55,219 bases of DNA, taken from positions 1-55,219 of the forward strand of contig NZ_BBIT01000006.1 in NCBI RefSeq assembly GCF_000730625.1, in the 5' to 3' direction. Source of the DNA: Pseudomonas oryzihabitans NBRC 102199 (lineage in GTDB: Bacteria > Pseudomonadota > Gammaproteobacteria > Pseudomonadales > Pseudomonadaceae). Positions 27,780 through 35,911 of the stretch are shown here, piece after piece; within the stretch, counting starts at the first letter, position 1; every line of letters starts with the position of its first letter. Under the pieces are notes generated by a model, which was not told where the DNA came from, made no database searches, and saw only the letters and a program-made list of their open reading frames with translations. Made by a program: the position numbers and the translations under genes.

Positions 27780-28724
27780 TCAGGATGTCGCCGCCGGCTC
27801 GGCCAGGGTGCCGGCGGTCTCGCCCAGCAGGGGCGAATCCACCGGTAGACAGACCTGCAGGATACCCGGACGCACCTCGAATCTCACCCGGTCTCGCTTG
27901 ACCGGTTCGCCATCGAGGTTCATGTCCAGGCCTTCGGCGGCTTCCAGCTCCACCCAGGGCAGTCGCGCGCGGATGAACATCTCCTCGGTGCTGAAGCCCT
28001 TGCTGAGGAATTCGCCCAGGGTGCCGAGCACGTCCTGGGACGCCGGCAGGATACCCACGTCGAGCAGGCCATCGTTGACCACGGCGGTGGGACAGAGCAC
28101 ATGACCGCCGCCAGCCTGGCGACCGTTGCCGATGCCCAGGGCGAGGAATTCGCCTTCCCATTCGAAACCGGGACCGCGGAAGCGGCCATGGGCCGAATGC
28201 ACCTCGGCGAAGCGGGTCAGGCCGGTGAGGAAGTATGCCGCGCCGCCCAGTAGGCGCTTGAGTTCACCCGGGGTGTTGGCGGTGACCTGGGAGCCGAAGC
28301 CGCCGGTGGCCATGTTGAGAAACAGCTGACCCTCCGCCTCGACCAGGTCGATGGCGCTGGTCGGGCCATCCAGTAGCGCCAGCGCTGCGGCAGGCTCAAC
28401 CGGCACACCGGCCGCGCGGGCAAAGTCGTTGGCGGTCCCCAGGGGCAGCAGGCCGAGACGGGCCTGGCTGTGGTTCTGCGCCATGGCCTCGGCCACCGCC
28501 CGCAGGGTGCCGTCGCCGCCGGCCGCGACCAGGGTGCCGTAGCCTTCGCGGGTCGCCTGCTCGACGAAGCGCGCGGCATCGTCTTCTTCCCAGGTCACCC
28601 GCACGTCGATGCGATGACCGGCGGCACGCCGTTCGAGAATGGCCTCTCGAACGTCCTCGTTACCGGTTTCCTTGCCATTGAGAATGACCAGGGCTGCGTC
28701 AGCCAGGGTGCCTGTCGTCGTCAT
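27780..28724 (-). CDS. yegS: YegS-type lipid kinase (diacylglycerol kinase catalytic domain)
   Basis: The 314-residue protein has GGDGT at 69-73 (ATP phosphate binding) and GTANDFARA at 96-104, the signatures of the DAG-kinase/YegS family. It also has the C-terminal strand LDMNLDGEPVKRDRV. YegS phosphorylates phosphatidylglycerol in vitro; the cellular substrate here is unknown. I chose the ATG at 28,724; the frame stays open 32 codons upstream without homologous text. It lies 22 nt upstream of crtZ on the same strand. Confidence 0.88.
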   Translation of the reverse strand: MTTTGTLADAALVILNGKETGNEDVREAILERRAAGHRIDVRVTWEEDDAARFVEQATREGYGTLVAAGGDGTLRAVAEAMAQNHSQARLGLLPLGTANDFARAAGVPVEPAAALALLDGPTSAIDLVEAEGQLFLNMATGGFGSQVTANTPGELKRLLGGAAYFLTGLTRFAEVHSAHGRFRGPGFEWEGEFLALGIGNGRQAGGGHVLCPTAVVNDGLLDVGILPASQDVLGTLGEFLSKGFSTEEMFIRARLPWVELEAAEGLDMNLDGEPVKRDRVRFEVRPGILQVCLPVDSPLLGETAGTLAEPAATS

Positions 28725-28850
28725 GTCTGTCGTCCAAGGTTGGCGCTGCGCGGCGAGATGCCGCGTCAGGTACCGGGCAGCGCCCGGCGAGCGAATCTGG
28801 AGACTAGGACTGTGGCCCAACGGCCACGTTCAGTCCTGACCGCCGGTTGG

Positions 28851-30047
28851 CTAGGCCTTGAGCAATTCGGCCAGCGGGATGAAGCGCACCGGATCGCCCA
28901 CGGCGAAAGTGCGGTCCTCGCGGATCTCCACCAGGCCATGGGCCCAGGCCGCCGTCTGCAGCACATTGGAGCCCTGGTTGCGATGGGGTACCGCCCGGCC
29001 ATTCTCCAGGCGCGCCCGCTGGTATTCGCGGCGCGCACCGGCACGCGGCCAGTCGAAACCGGCCGGCACCTCGACGCTCAGGGGGGCCACGTCGATCTTG
29101 CCGGCCCGCCGCAGCAGATAGGGCCGCGCCAGCAGACCGAAGGTCACCAGGGTCGAGGCGGGATTGCCCGGCAGGCCGATCAGCGGGATCCCGCGGAAGC
29201 GCCCACAGGTCAGCGGCTTGCCCGGCTTGAGCGCCAGCTTCCAAAGGGTCAGCTCGCCCTCCTCGCGCAGGGCCTGCCCCAGGTAGTCGGCTTCGCCCAC
29301 CGAGACACCGCCGGTGGAAAGGATCAGATCGGCCTGCAGCGCGCCCAGCCGCCGGCGCGTTTCGGCGAGATCGTCGGGCAGGATGCCCTGGTCCGACACC
29401 TCGCAACCCAGCCGCCGCAACCAACTGATCAGCAGAGCACGATTGCTGTTGTAGATCTGCCCCGGTCCGAGCGGCTGGCCGGGCGCCACCAGTTCATCGC
29501 CGGTCGACAGCACCGCGACCCTGAGGCGCCGAAAGACATTCAGCTGGGCCCGGCCGAGGGAGGCGGCGACGCCCAGCTCCGCAGGACCCAGAGCGGTGCC
29601 GGCCGACAGGACCTCGTCCCCCACCTTGACCTCGTTGCCGCGGCGCCGGATGTTGCGGCCAAGCCGCAGTTGCTCGACGAAGCGCACCCGGCCATCGTCC
29701 AGCACCTCGGTGTTTTCCTGCATTTCCACGCAGTCGGCACCCGCCGGCACCGGCGCACCGGTAAAGATGCGGGCGCAGGTGCCCGGCTCCAGCGGCGCCG
29801 GTGCCTGGCCGGCGAAGATGCGCTGGGAGACCCGCAGCGGTTCGCCCTGCCAGTCGTCCAGGCGCAGGGCGTAGCCGTCCATGGCGCTGTTGTCCCAGGG
29901 CGGCAGATCCAGGTCGGCTACCAGGGGCGCGGCCAGGATGCGCCCGTCGGCCTTTTCCAGGGCGACCTGCTCCAGGGGCAAGGGACCGTCTTCGGCCGCC
30001 AGGGCCAGCAGTCGCGCCAGGGCCTCTTCCAGCGACAGCAGGCTCAT
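28851..30047 (-). CDS. moeA: molybdopterin molybdenumtransferase
   Basis: The 398-residue enzyme inserts molybdate into adenylated molybdopterin. It has DNSAMDGYAL, the IFTGAPVPAGAD turn, VLSTGDELV, the TGGVSVGEADY loop and GLPGNPAST, all conserved in MoeA. It overlaps the upstream moaB by 4 nt (ATGA), indicating one transcript. Pseudomonads often carry two moeA genes, and this arrangement near mobA fits the second copy. Confidence 0.94.
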   Translation of the reverse strand: MSLLSLEEALARLLALAAEDGPLPLEQVALEKADGRILAAPLVADLDLPPWDNSAMDGYALRLDDWQGEPLRVSQRIFAGQAPAPLEPGTCARIFTGAPVPAGADCVEMQENTEVLDDGRVRFVEQLRLGRNIRRRGNEVKVGDEVLSAGTALGPAELGVAASLGRAQLNVFRRLRVAVLSTGDELVAPGQPLGPGQIYNSNRALLISWLRRLGCEVSDQGILPDDLAETRRRLGALQADLILSTGGVSVGEADYLGQALREEGELTLWKLALKPGKPLTCGRFRGIPLIGLPGNPASTLVTFGLLARPYLLRRAGKIDVAPLSVEVPAGFDWPRAGARREYQRARLENGRAVPHRNQGSNVLQTAAWAHGLVEIREDRTFAVGDPVRFIPLAELLKA

Positions 30048-30583
30048 CCGCGTGGCCCGCAGGGTTCGGCCTGCTTGAGGTGCGGCACGAAGTTGCAGGG
30101 GCGATGACGGTTGTCCAGCTGCTCGGCGAGGATGCCGTCCCAGGCGGTGCGGCAGGCATTGGTCGACCCCGGCAGGCAGCAGACCAGGGTGCCGTTGGCC
30201 AGGCCGGCCAGGGCGCGGGACTGCACGGTGGAGGTGCCGATGTCGGCCACGGAGATCTGGCGGAACAGTTCGCCGAAGCCATCCACCTGCTTGTCCAGCA
30301 GGCAGGCCACGGCTTCCGGGGTGCTGTCGCGACCGGTGAAGCCGGTGCCGCCGGTGATCAGCACCACCTGCACCTGGTCTTCGGCGATCCAGTGGGCGAC
30401 CTGGGCGCGGATCCGGTAGAGGTCATCCTTGAGCAGCACGCGGTCGGCGAGGAAATGGCCGGCGGCCTCCAGGCGGTCGACGAACAGCTGACCCGAGGTG
30501 TCGGTCTCGAAGGTGCGGGTATCGCTGACCGTCAGGACGGCGATGTTCAGCGGTACGAAAACCGCCTCGGCTTTGTGGCTCAT
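30044..30583 (-). CDS. moaB: molybdenum cofactor biosynthesis protein B
   Basis: The 179-residue MogA/MoaB-fold protein has TVSDTRTFETDTSG, ITGGTGFTGRDSTPEA and a conserved LPGSTNACRTAW, the molybdopterin-binding elements. It adenylates molybdopterin or acts as its MogA-like counterpart. It is translationally coupled to moeA. The 219-nt stretch upstream to the next gene holds its probable promoter and a terminator hairpin belonging to the secreted-protein gene. Confidence 0.92.
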   Translation of the reverse strand: MSHKAEAVFVPLNIAVLTVSDTRTFETDTSGQLFVDRLEAAGHFLADRVLLKDDLYRIRAQVAHWIAEDQVQVVLITGGTGFTGRDSTPEAVACLLDKQVDGFGELFRQISVADIGTSTVQSRALAGLANGTLVCCLPGSTNACRTAWDGILAEQLDNRHRPCNFVPHLKQAEPCGPRG

Positions 30584-30766
30584 CTGCTTGGGTTTCCGAA
30601 GTGTGCGAAAGAAAGGGTGCAGCGGAAGACCGCCGGACGGGCCGCGGGTTTCCCGAAAGGGGGAGCGCCGGACTGGCAGCGGCCAGGAGATAGCCGCGCC
30701 GACTGTCGGCCAGGATCGCGGGGAAGGTCCGAGAAGGCTGCATCGTCACAGCCTAGAGGAAAAGCC

Positions 30767-30792
30767 GGCGCCCCTTCAACCGAGAGGGCGCC
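30767..30792 (-). terminator. terminator of the secreted-protein gene
   Basis: On the minus strand GGCGCCCT pairs with AGGGGCGCC around a short loop and is followed by GGCTTTTCC. It lies 10 nt past the stop of the gene at 30,802-31,293. The U-tract is short, so strength is uncertain. Confidence 0.55.
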
Positions 30793-30801
30793 TGGCCACG
30801 C

Positions 30802-31293
30802 CTAGCGCTGGCGTTGTTCGCCTTCGGCATGGGTCTCCCATTTGATGGGACGCGGATCGGCGATGTCGTTGGCATCCTGGCTGAAGCGGCCGTACTGGGG
30901 CGCGATGTTCGGGTCTTCCTCCCAGGTTGCCTGCTGGGTGAAGGTGCCGGCCTTCCGATCGAACTTGAGAAAATGCCGGGCCGTTTTGCCACCCCAGTCC
31001 GCGGACGGCAGGGAGATGAAATCCACCTGGTACTGGTCGTCGGTCAGCTTGCCGTGCACCACGTAGACGCCGTAGTGCTCCTCGCCGGGCGAGATGATCT
31101 TGTAGACGCCGTTGCTGTAGTAATAGAGGGTGGCGTCGGGATAGGGCTTCTTCTCGTAGAGCTTTTCGTAGAACAGCTTCTGGCGGATGGTCGGCTGGCC
31201 AAAGGTGACCTTGACCGAGGGAGGTTCACCGCCGCCCGCGCCAAAGGCGGGCAAGGCGGCCAGGGCCAACGCAGGGAGCAACATCGTCTTCAT
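30802..31293 (-). CDS. exported protein of unknown function
   Basis: The 163-residue protein has a signal peptide (MKTMLLPALALAALPAFGA, cleavage near residue 19). The mature part is rich in Tyr, Asp and Lys (EKLYEKKPYPDATLYYYSNG, then VYVVHGKLTDDQYQVDF) and has no cysteine, so it is not a lipoprotein. The ATG at 31,293 has AAGGAG 10 nt upstream. I do not recognise the family. It lies between moaB and the divergent mobA. Confidence 0.72.
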   Translation of the reverse strand: MKTMLLPALALAALPAFGAGGGEPPSVKVTFGQPTIRQKLFYEKLYEKKPYPDATLYYYSNGVYKIISPGEEHYGVYVVHGKLTDDQYQVDFISLPSADWGGKTARHFLKFDRKAGTFTQQATWEEDPNIAPQYGRFSQDANDIADPRPIKWETHAEGEQRQR

Positions 31294-31498
31294 CGTTTCC
31301 AAACTCCTTCTGGGCAGGGACTCCCCGCCACCGCACGGCAGGGATCAAAGGTGTCTAGCACGCCCCTTTGCACGGGACGCGCCCGAGTCTAGCCCAGCCG
31401 TTTCGCCCGGACAAACCCTTGCTCCAGCCGACCGCCAGCGGCGAAACCGGGCTAGGATGAAAGCCCGCTCCCCACGTCCAAAAGCCGAGGTCCGCTGT

Positions 31499-32074
31499 AT
31501 GTCCCTTCTGCCCGCTTCCATCCTGATCCTCGCCGGCGGTCGCGGCCAGCGCATGGGCGGACGCGACAAGGGACTGGTGGAATGGCGCGGCCAGCCCCTG
31601 GTGGCCCAGGTGCAGGCCGCGGTAAGGCCACTGACCGATGACCTGGTGATCTCCTGCAACCGCAATGCGCCGCGCTATGCCCAGTGGGCCGATCAGCTGG
31701 TGGCCGATGACCAACCGGACTTTCCTGGCCCGCTGGCCGGCATCCTCGCCGGCCTCGCCGTGGCGCGGCATGACTGGGTGCTGCTGCTGCCCTGCGATGC
31801 GCCGCGCATCGATGCCGCCCTCGCCCTGCAACTGCTCGCGGCAGCTCAGGCGAGCGCAGGCCCGGTGATGGCGCGCCAGGGTGGCTATTGGCAACCGCTG
31901 TTCAGCGCCCTGCCCCGACGCCTGCTGCCGGCCTTGCGCCAGGCCTGGGCGGATGGCGAGCGCAGTCCGCGTGGCGCCCTGCTGCCCCTTGGCCTGACCG
32001 CCGTGGACTTCACTGAAGACGATATTCGCCTGGCCAACTTCAACGACCCCGCGGCGCTGGAAAGCGCGGTCTGA
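31499..32074 (+). CDS. mobA: molybdenum cofactor guanylyltransferase
   Basis: The 191-residue enzyme attaches GMP to molybdopterin to give the MGD cofactor. It has the nucleotide-binding loop LAGGRGQRMGGRDKGLVEW (8-26), PLAGILAGL and LLLPCDAPRID. The ATG at 31,499 has GAGG 8 nt upstream; an in-frame ATG at 31,457 would add 14 residues without family match. Divergent from the moaB-moeA side, same pathway. Confidence 0.93.
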   Translation: MSLLPASILILAGGRGQRMGGRDKGLVEWRGQPLVAQVQAAVRPLTDDLVISCNRNAPRYAQWADQLVADDQPDFPGPLAGILAGLAVARHDWVLLLPCDAPRIDAALALQLLAAAQASAGPVMARQGGYWQPLFSALPRRLLPALRQAWADGERSPRGALLPLGLTAVDFTEDDIRLANFNDPAALESAV

Positions 32075-32183
32075 ACGCGGCGATCCACTAGGCCAGAGGG
32101 CGTGACCCACCGGTTCCCGGACGAACTCGGCCCTGCACCCGAGGTCCTAAGCCCGCTTGGTTGCCAAGAAAGGAGACCGTCAC

Positions 32184-32405
32184 ATGAACAAGCACCTGCT
32201 CCCCGCCGCCCTGCTGGTCGCTGCCAGCGCCCTGCTCGCCGGCTGCTCCACGCCCAGCGTCATCACCCTCAACGATGGCCGCGAGATCCAGGCCACCGAC
32301 ACGCCGAAGTACGATGACGACTCGGGCTTCTATACCTTCAAGCAGCTCGACGGCAAGCCGACCCGCATCAACAAGGACCAGGTTCGCACCATCAAGGAGC
32401 TCTGA
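32184..32405 (+). CDS. YgdI/YgdR-family small lipoprotein
   Basis: The 73-residue protein has a lipoprotein signal (MNKHLLPAALLVAASALLAG, then Cys21; lipobox LLAGC). It then has the YgdI/YgdR core: VITLNDGREIQATDTPKYD, SGFYTFKQLDGK and INKDQVRTIKEL. It would be an outer- or inner-membrane-anchored lipoprotein. AGGAGA lies about 8 nt before the ATG. An eight-T run follows the stop at about 32,421 and probably marks the transcript end. Confidence 0.9.
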   Translation: MNKHLLPAALLVAASALLAGCSTPSVITLNDGREIQATDTPKYDDDSGFYTFKQLDGKPTRINKDQVRTIKEL

Positions 32406-32438
32406 TTCCTGCCCGGCGCGTTTTTTTTACCTAACCCC

Positions 32439-32466
32439 TTGTGCTTGCATGAGTTTTAGGTAGAAT
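32439..32466 (+). promoter_or_regulatory. promoter of tRNA-Pro
   Basis: TTGTGC (32,439-32,444), a 16-nt spacer and TAGAAT (32,461-32,466), then a GC-rich stretch before the tRNA at 32,482. The -35 is a 4/6 match, so moderate support. Confidence 0.5.
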
Positions 32467-32481
32467 TCGCGCCATCCATCA

Positions 32482-32558
32482 CGGAGCGTAGCGCAGTTTG
32501 GTAGCGCGTCTCGTTCGGGACGAGAAGGTCGCTGGTTCGAATCCAGTCGCTCCGACCA
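32482..32558 (+). tRNA. tRNA-Pro (anticodon CGG)
   Basis: A 77-nt cloverleaf runs from CGGAGCGTAGCGCAG to CTCCGACCA with encoded CCA. The anticodon stem TCTCG/CGAGA encloses TTCGGGA, anticodon CGG. Its 3' end is the integration site of the island that follows. Confidence 0.96.
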
Positions 32559-32560
32559 TT
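32545..32560 (+). other. attL core in the tRNA-Pro 3' end
   Basis: AGTCGCTCCGACCATT includes the last 14 nt of the tRNA. A near copy, AGTCGCTCGACCAAT, occurs at 46,734, with one base missing and one substituted. Exact crossover limits cannot be set from one sequence. Confidence 0.6.
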
Positions 32561-32603
32561 ACCTTGTTTCTGGTTGCCCTGAGTGGTACCAAAAACAGCC
32601 TCA

Positions 32604-32632
32604 AAAGCCCGCCCAGTGCGGGCTTTGTTGTT
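32604..32632 (+). terminator. rho-independent terminator after tRNA-Pro
   Basis: AAAGCCCGC-CCAGT-GCGGGCTTT is a perfect 9-bp stem followed by TTTGTTGTTT. The 20-nt 3' side GCGGGCTTTGTTGTTTCTGG recurs with one mismatch at 46,784-46,803 beyond the island. The island therefore seems to bring its own terminator while the original one was displaced to the right. Confidence 0.8.
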
Positions 32633-32672
32633 TCTGGTGGTTCCATGTAGTCTCTGGTCATTCCACCGCACC

Positions 32673-32721
32673 GTGTATGCCGATGTGTATGCCGCGGTAA
32701 AATTCGAACCAAAGGCATACA
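32673..32721. promoter_or_regulatory. left-end TGTATGCC sites, probable integrase arm sites
   Basis: GTGTATGCC at 32,673-32,681 and 32,685-32,693 lie 12 nt apart, and an inverted copy GGCATACA at 32,714-32,721 abuts the integrase start. The same 12-nt-spaced pair appears at the right end (46,651-46,671). This is the layout of integrase arm-type sites; they may also repress int. Confidence 0.55.
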
Positions 32722-32724
32722 AGG

Positions 32725-33960
32725 ATGAAGCGCCAGGACATCAAGCGTCGCCCCCTATCCGATACCACCCTCTCCAGCCTCGAGCCTGAAGCCGCTGTCT
32801 ACCGCGAGCAGGATGGCAACGGCCTCTACTTCCGCGTCAAACCCAACGGCCAGAAAAGCTGGGAGCTTCGCTACAAGAAGCCAGACGGCAAATGGTCCTG
32901 GCTCGGCCTGGGCGCCTACCCAGCCGTAACCGGTGCCGCCGCCCGCGCCAAGGCCGCTGAGTTGAAAGCCGAGGCCGCCAGCGGCAAAAGCCCTATGGTG
33001 ACCAAACGTGAGCGCAAGGCCGCCGAGGCGCTGGCCGCGACCAACACCTTCGAAAAGCTGGCTCGCGAGTGGTACGACGCACGCAAACCGCGCTGGGAGG
33101 ATGGCACCGCCCGACGAATCATCGGCGCCCTCGAGCTGCATGTTTTCCCGGCCTTCGGCCCGCGCCCCTTCACCGACATCATGCCCATCGAGTGGATGGA
33201 GTTTCTCAGGGGTATGGAGCGCAAGGGCATCATCGACCAGATGGGCAACGTGCGCCGCTTCTGCAAGGAGATCTACGACCTTGCCAGGGTCACCGGGCGG
33301 GCCACGCACAACCCGCTCGAAGGGCTGCACAGATTCCTCCAGACCAAGCCGGCCGAGAACTACGCTCACGTCTCCCAACAAGAGCTGCCGGACCTCTTAC
33401 GCGCGATGAGCGCCTATCCCCACGCACATGACATCCGCCTCGGCCTAAAGCTGCTGATGCTGACGGGGGTACGGCCGAGCGAACTGCGGGAGGCACCTTG
33501 GGCGGAGTTCGACCTGGAGGCAGCCATCTGGAACATTCCGGCCGGTCGCATGAAGAAGCGCCGCGATCACCTGGTGCCTTTGTCTCGCCAGGCGCTCGAG
33601 CTGCTCAAGGGCATCCAGGAGCTGAATGGGTACTATCCATTGCTCTTCCCAGGACGCAACGATCGCAAGAAGCCCCGAAGCAACATGGCCTTCAACATGG
33701 CGCTCAGACGCATGGGTTACGAGGGCAGGCAGACGGGTCACGGCTTCCGCCACATCGCCTCGACGACCCTGCGTGAGCATGGGTTTCCTCGTGAGCATGT
33801 AGAAGCGCAACTTGCTCATGCCGAGCAGGGCGTAGCGGGCGTTTACAACAAGGCCATCTATCTCGATCAGCGACGAGTAATGATGCAGTGGTATGCAGAT
33901 CATTTGGACAAACTTGAAAAAGGCAACGTCGTCACAATCGACTTTCAAGCCAAAGGATAA
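32725..33960 (+). CDS. int: P4-type tyrosine recombinase (integrase)
   Basis: The 411-residue protein has the DUF4102 N-terminal domain (about 5-90: DGNGLYFRVKPNGQKSWELR), a core-binding domain (about 105-205), and a catalytic domain. The latter shows Arg250 (TGVRPSEL), His339-x2-Arg342 (HGFRH), His365 (QLAHAEQ) and the probable nucleophile Tyr374 (GVYNKAIYL). It catalyses integration into and excision from the adjacent tRNA-Pro. It lies 167 nt from the tRNA, reading away from it, with TGTATGCC sites between. All catalytic residues are present, so it is probably functional. Confidence 0.95.
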   Translation: MKRQDIKRRPLSDTTLSSLEPEAAVYREQDGNGLYFRVKPNGQKSWELRYKKPDGKWSWLGLGAYPAVTGAAARAKAAELKAEAASGKSPMVTKRERKAAEALAATNTFEKLAREWYDARKPRWEDGTARRIIGALELHVFPAFGPRPFTDIMPIEWMEFLRGMERKGIIDQMGNVRRFCKEIYDLARVTGRATHNPLEGLHRFLQTKPAENYAHVSQQELPDLLRAMSAYPHAHDIRLGLKLLMLTGVRPSELREAPWAEFDLEAAIWNIPAGRMKKRRDHLVPLSRQALELLKGIQELNGYYPLLFPGRNDRKKPRSNMAFNMALRRMGYEGRQTGHGFRHIASTTLREHGFPREHVEAQLAHAEQGVAGVYNKAIYLDQRRVMMQWYADHLDKLEKGNVVTIDFQAKG

Positions 33961-33965
33961 TTTCA

Positions 33966-34892
33966 ATGTCGTCTTATGAATTCAAAGAGTGGCTCAACTA
34001 CTCCGAGGCAGCCGCCTACCTCTCTGATAAGACCGGAAGAAAGTTCGATGCGGACGCTATTGATAGAGCTGCGACCAACAATATAGTACGCGCACACTAT
34101 TGGCCTACTGATGACGCAGACCTCGGCGTATTCAGCATCGTCTTTGACGAAGAGAGGATGAAGAAGCTTCCTCCCTTCTTTGAGCGCTACATTGAGTCAC
34201 CGGTACCGGTACTGCTTGAACAATCAGAGTACCTTGTTCATTTTGAGGGGCCAGTGCCGATTACCCATTATCAGATTTTCGCCAAAAACTGCAAAGCAGG
34301 ACACAAACAGCCTATTGGCATCACAATTCAAATCAATCCGCTGGATAGTGGGACGATAGTTGCGGGCGGCTGCTATAGAGTTGATGATAACGGTAAAGCT
34401 GTCAGCCTAAAGGAAGGGCTATATGACTTCTTCATACATCTCAGTGACCTAGAGCAGTTGGCAGCAACGTTACCCGATAAACCGCAACTCCCTCCTTGCC
34501 TTTGCAACTTGAACCTTCTTAAGGCACCGGACCAGGACGTCTCGGAGGGAACCCCCTTCATCCACAGCCCCGTACCGTGGATGGCGTATCCAGATTCTCG
34601 CGGTCCAGAAGCGAGCAACGTGAGGCCAGACAGAAGCGCCGCACCCAAAAGGCCGGAGCCGCTGCTCAGAACGATTGGCTTCGCTGCGCATTTGATTGCA
34701 GAACTGGGAGATAAGCTCGATCAGCTCGAGAATGCGGGAAATCGCAAGAGAGGGCTCTCATGTGGCGGCAGACCCAACTGCTCAACCATAGCGAAAGAGC
34801 TTGCCCGCGTGGCCGCTGATCACAACTACGACCTGAAAGACGACGGCTTCAGCAAAACGCTGAGCGCAGCGCTCAAGCACCTGCAACCCTGA
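33966..34892 (+). CDS. unknown cargo protein with N-terminal helix-turn-helix-like segment
   Basis: The 308-residue protein starts 6 nt after int. Residues 8-50 (WLNYSEAAAYLSDKTGRKFD) look like a DNA-binding helical segment seen at the front of various phage-related proteins. The middle has beta-rich text (VPITHYQIFAKNCKAGHKQP). The C-terminus ends in a small Cys/Ser-rich helical region (SCGGRPNCSTIAKELARVAAD). Base composition is more A/T-rich than int. No catalytic motif is recognised. It could be a regulator or a defence/counter-defence protein; both are guesses. Confidence 0.7.
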   Translation: MSSYEFKEWLNYSEAAAYLSDKTGRKFDADAIDRAATNNIVRAHYWPTDDADLGVFSIVFDEERMKKLPPFFERYIESPVPVLLEQSEYLVHFEGPVPITHYQIFAKNCKAGHKQPIGITIQINPLDSGTIVAGGCYRVDDNGKAVSLKEGLYDFFIHLSDLEQLAATLPDKPQLPPCLCNLNLLKAPDQDVSEGTPFIHSPVPWMAYPDSRGPEASNVRPDRSAAPKRPEPLLRTIGFAAHLIAELGDKLDQLENAGNRKRGLSCGGRPNCSTIAKELARVAADHNYDLKDDGFSKTLSAALKHLQP

Positions 34893-34893
34893 G

Positions 34894-34923
34894 TTTCCGA
34901 ATTCGGAATTCGGAATTCGGAAA
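34894..34923. repeat. (GAATTCG)x3 tandem repeat forming a hairpin
   Basis: Three 7-nt GAATTCG units in tandem are bordered by TTTCC and GAAA. The outer TTTCCGAATTC pairs perfectly with GAATTCGGAAA around an 8-nt loop. No U-tract follows on either strand, so it is unlikely to be a simple terminator. It lies between the unknown cargo gene and the first regulator. Confidence 0.7.
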
Positions 34924-34992
34924 AAGCGCCGACCATACATCGCAATCCAGCACCCTTCGCTCCGTCATCGAGAACGCATTACGGAGACTAAG

Positions 34993-35205
34993 ATGCACCA
35001 TCCCTCACCTACAGCGCCTTGCGCTGACCTCTGGACGCCCCGTCGCGCAGCTCAGGCGCTTGGCGTCTCCCTTCGCACGCTGGCCACCTGGCGCAGTACC
35101 GGTCGCCATGACCTGCCGTTCCTCAAGGTTGGGCGCCTGGTGCGCTATCGCGAGCAGGACGTCGCCCGCTGGCTGGAGTCTCGCCGCCAGGGAGGTGCCG
35201 AATGA
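34993..35205 (+). CDS. MerR/AlpA-like helix-turn-helix protein (excisionase-like)
   Basis: The 70-residue protein has LWTPRRAAQALGVSLRTLAT (14-33) and a wing FLKVGRLVRYREQDVARWLE. This is the compact HTH_17 fold of excisionases and plasmid/phage regulators. It may direct excision or control the regulatory block that follows. GGAG lies 7 nt before the ATG. Its end overlaps the start of the next long frame by ATGA. Confidence 0.8.
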   Translation: MHHPSPTAPCADLWTPRRAAQALGVSLRTLATWRSTGRHDLPFLKVGRLVRYREQDVARWLESRRQGGAE

Positions 35206-35339
35206 CCCTCTCCAGCCCCCAGCAAACCATGCTCTACCCTCTGACAACTTGTGGCAGCGCTCGCTACAAATCCGCCGCATATCGTTCCTCAGCAGTCCAA
35301 GGGAAGCTTGGCACGTCCAGAATCCAAGGCGTGCCAACC

Positions 35340-35660
35340 ATGACCAACACTCCCCAATCCACCCGAAAAAACACGCCGCGGCGCCGGTGCCCCGACTGCG
35401 GTGCCTCCTTGGTGAAACGCAGCTCGACGAGTAAGCACCCGCTTCTGTCGCGCACCTTCCTCATTTGCCGGAACCCGGTCTGCGGCGCGACCTTCCTCGG
35501 TATCGACGAGATCACCCATCGCCTGAGCCCATCCAGTCAGCCGAATCCTGATGTCTCCCTGCCCTACGCGCCGAGCGCCCTCCGCCGAGCAGCACTGGAC
35601 GACCTCGAGCAGGATGCCGAAGCGGCTCACCCCGGCCAGTTAGAGGGAGGTGCAGCGTGA
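35340..35660 (+). CDS. Ogr/Delta-like zinc-finger activator
   Basis: The 106-residue protein has Cys17-x2-Cys20 (CPDCG) and Cys43-x4-Cys48 (CRNPVCGATF), followed by HRLSPSSQPN. This is the zinc module of P2 Ogr/P4 Delta. Such proteins activate late promoters of the helper or of the satellite itself, so this gene points to helper-phage exploitation. The frame is open back to an ATG at 35,202 that overlaps the previous stop; I chose the ATG matching the family's length. Confidence 0.8.
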   Translation: MTNTPQSTRKNTPRRRCPDCGASLVKRSSTSKHPLLSRTFLICRNPVCGATFLGIDEITHRLSPSSQPNPDVSLPYAPSALRRAALDDLEQDAEAAHPGQLEGGAA

Positions 35661-35911
35661 GCGCGAACTCCAGCAAACAATCTGTCAGCTTCAGCCAGGA
35701 ATCGCTCCGGTTCGTGCGTATGCCCGAGCTGCTCGCCTTGACCTGCCTTTCCCGCACGACGGCGCATCGCCTGATGAAGACCGATCCGACCTTCCCCAAG
35801 CCGGTCAAGCTCAGCGACAGCACCGCCCGTAACGCCCCTGTCGGCTTCGTCCTGGGGGAGGTGCAGGCCTGGATTGAAGGTCGCATCGCGGCCAGGGAGC
35901 AACGTGCATGA
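35657..35911 (+). CDS. AlpA family regulator 1
   Basis: The 84-residue protein has LRFVRMPELLALTCLSRTTA and HRLMKTDPTFPKPVKLSDST, the AlpA pattern for a winged helix-turn-helix. A tail GFVLGEVQAWIEGRI follows. AlpA activates integrase/excision genes in E. coli CP4-57. The GTG start overlaps the upstream stop (GTGA), and the end overlaps the next gene (ATGA). Confidence 0.85.
   Translation: MSANSSKQSVSFSQESLRFVRMPELLALTCLSRTTAHRLMKTDPTFPKPVKLSDSTARNAPVGFVLGEVQAWIEGRIAAREQRA

Noticed and set aside
28725-28820. The 32-residue N-terminal extension of the YegS-type frame
   Set aside because: No homologous text and no membrane segment. The ATG at 28,724 starts right before the kinase fold.
34894-34923. 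Start of a CRISPR array or a simple terminator
   Set aside because: Seven-nt units without spacers are not CRISPR, and no U-tract follows the stem on either strand.
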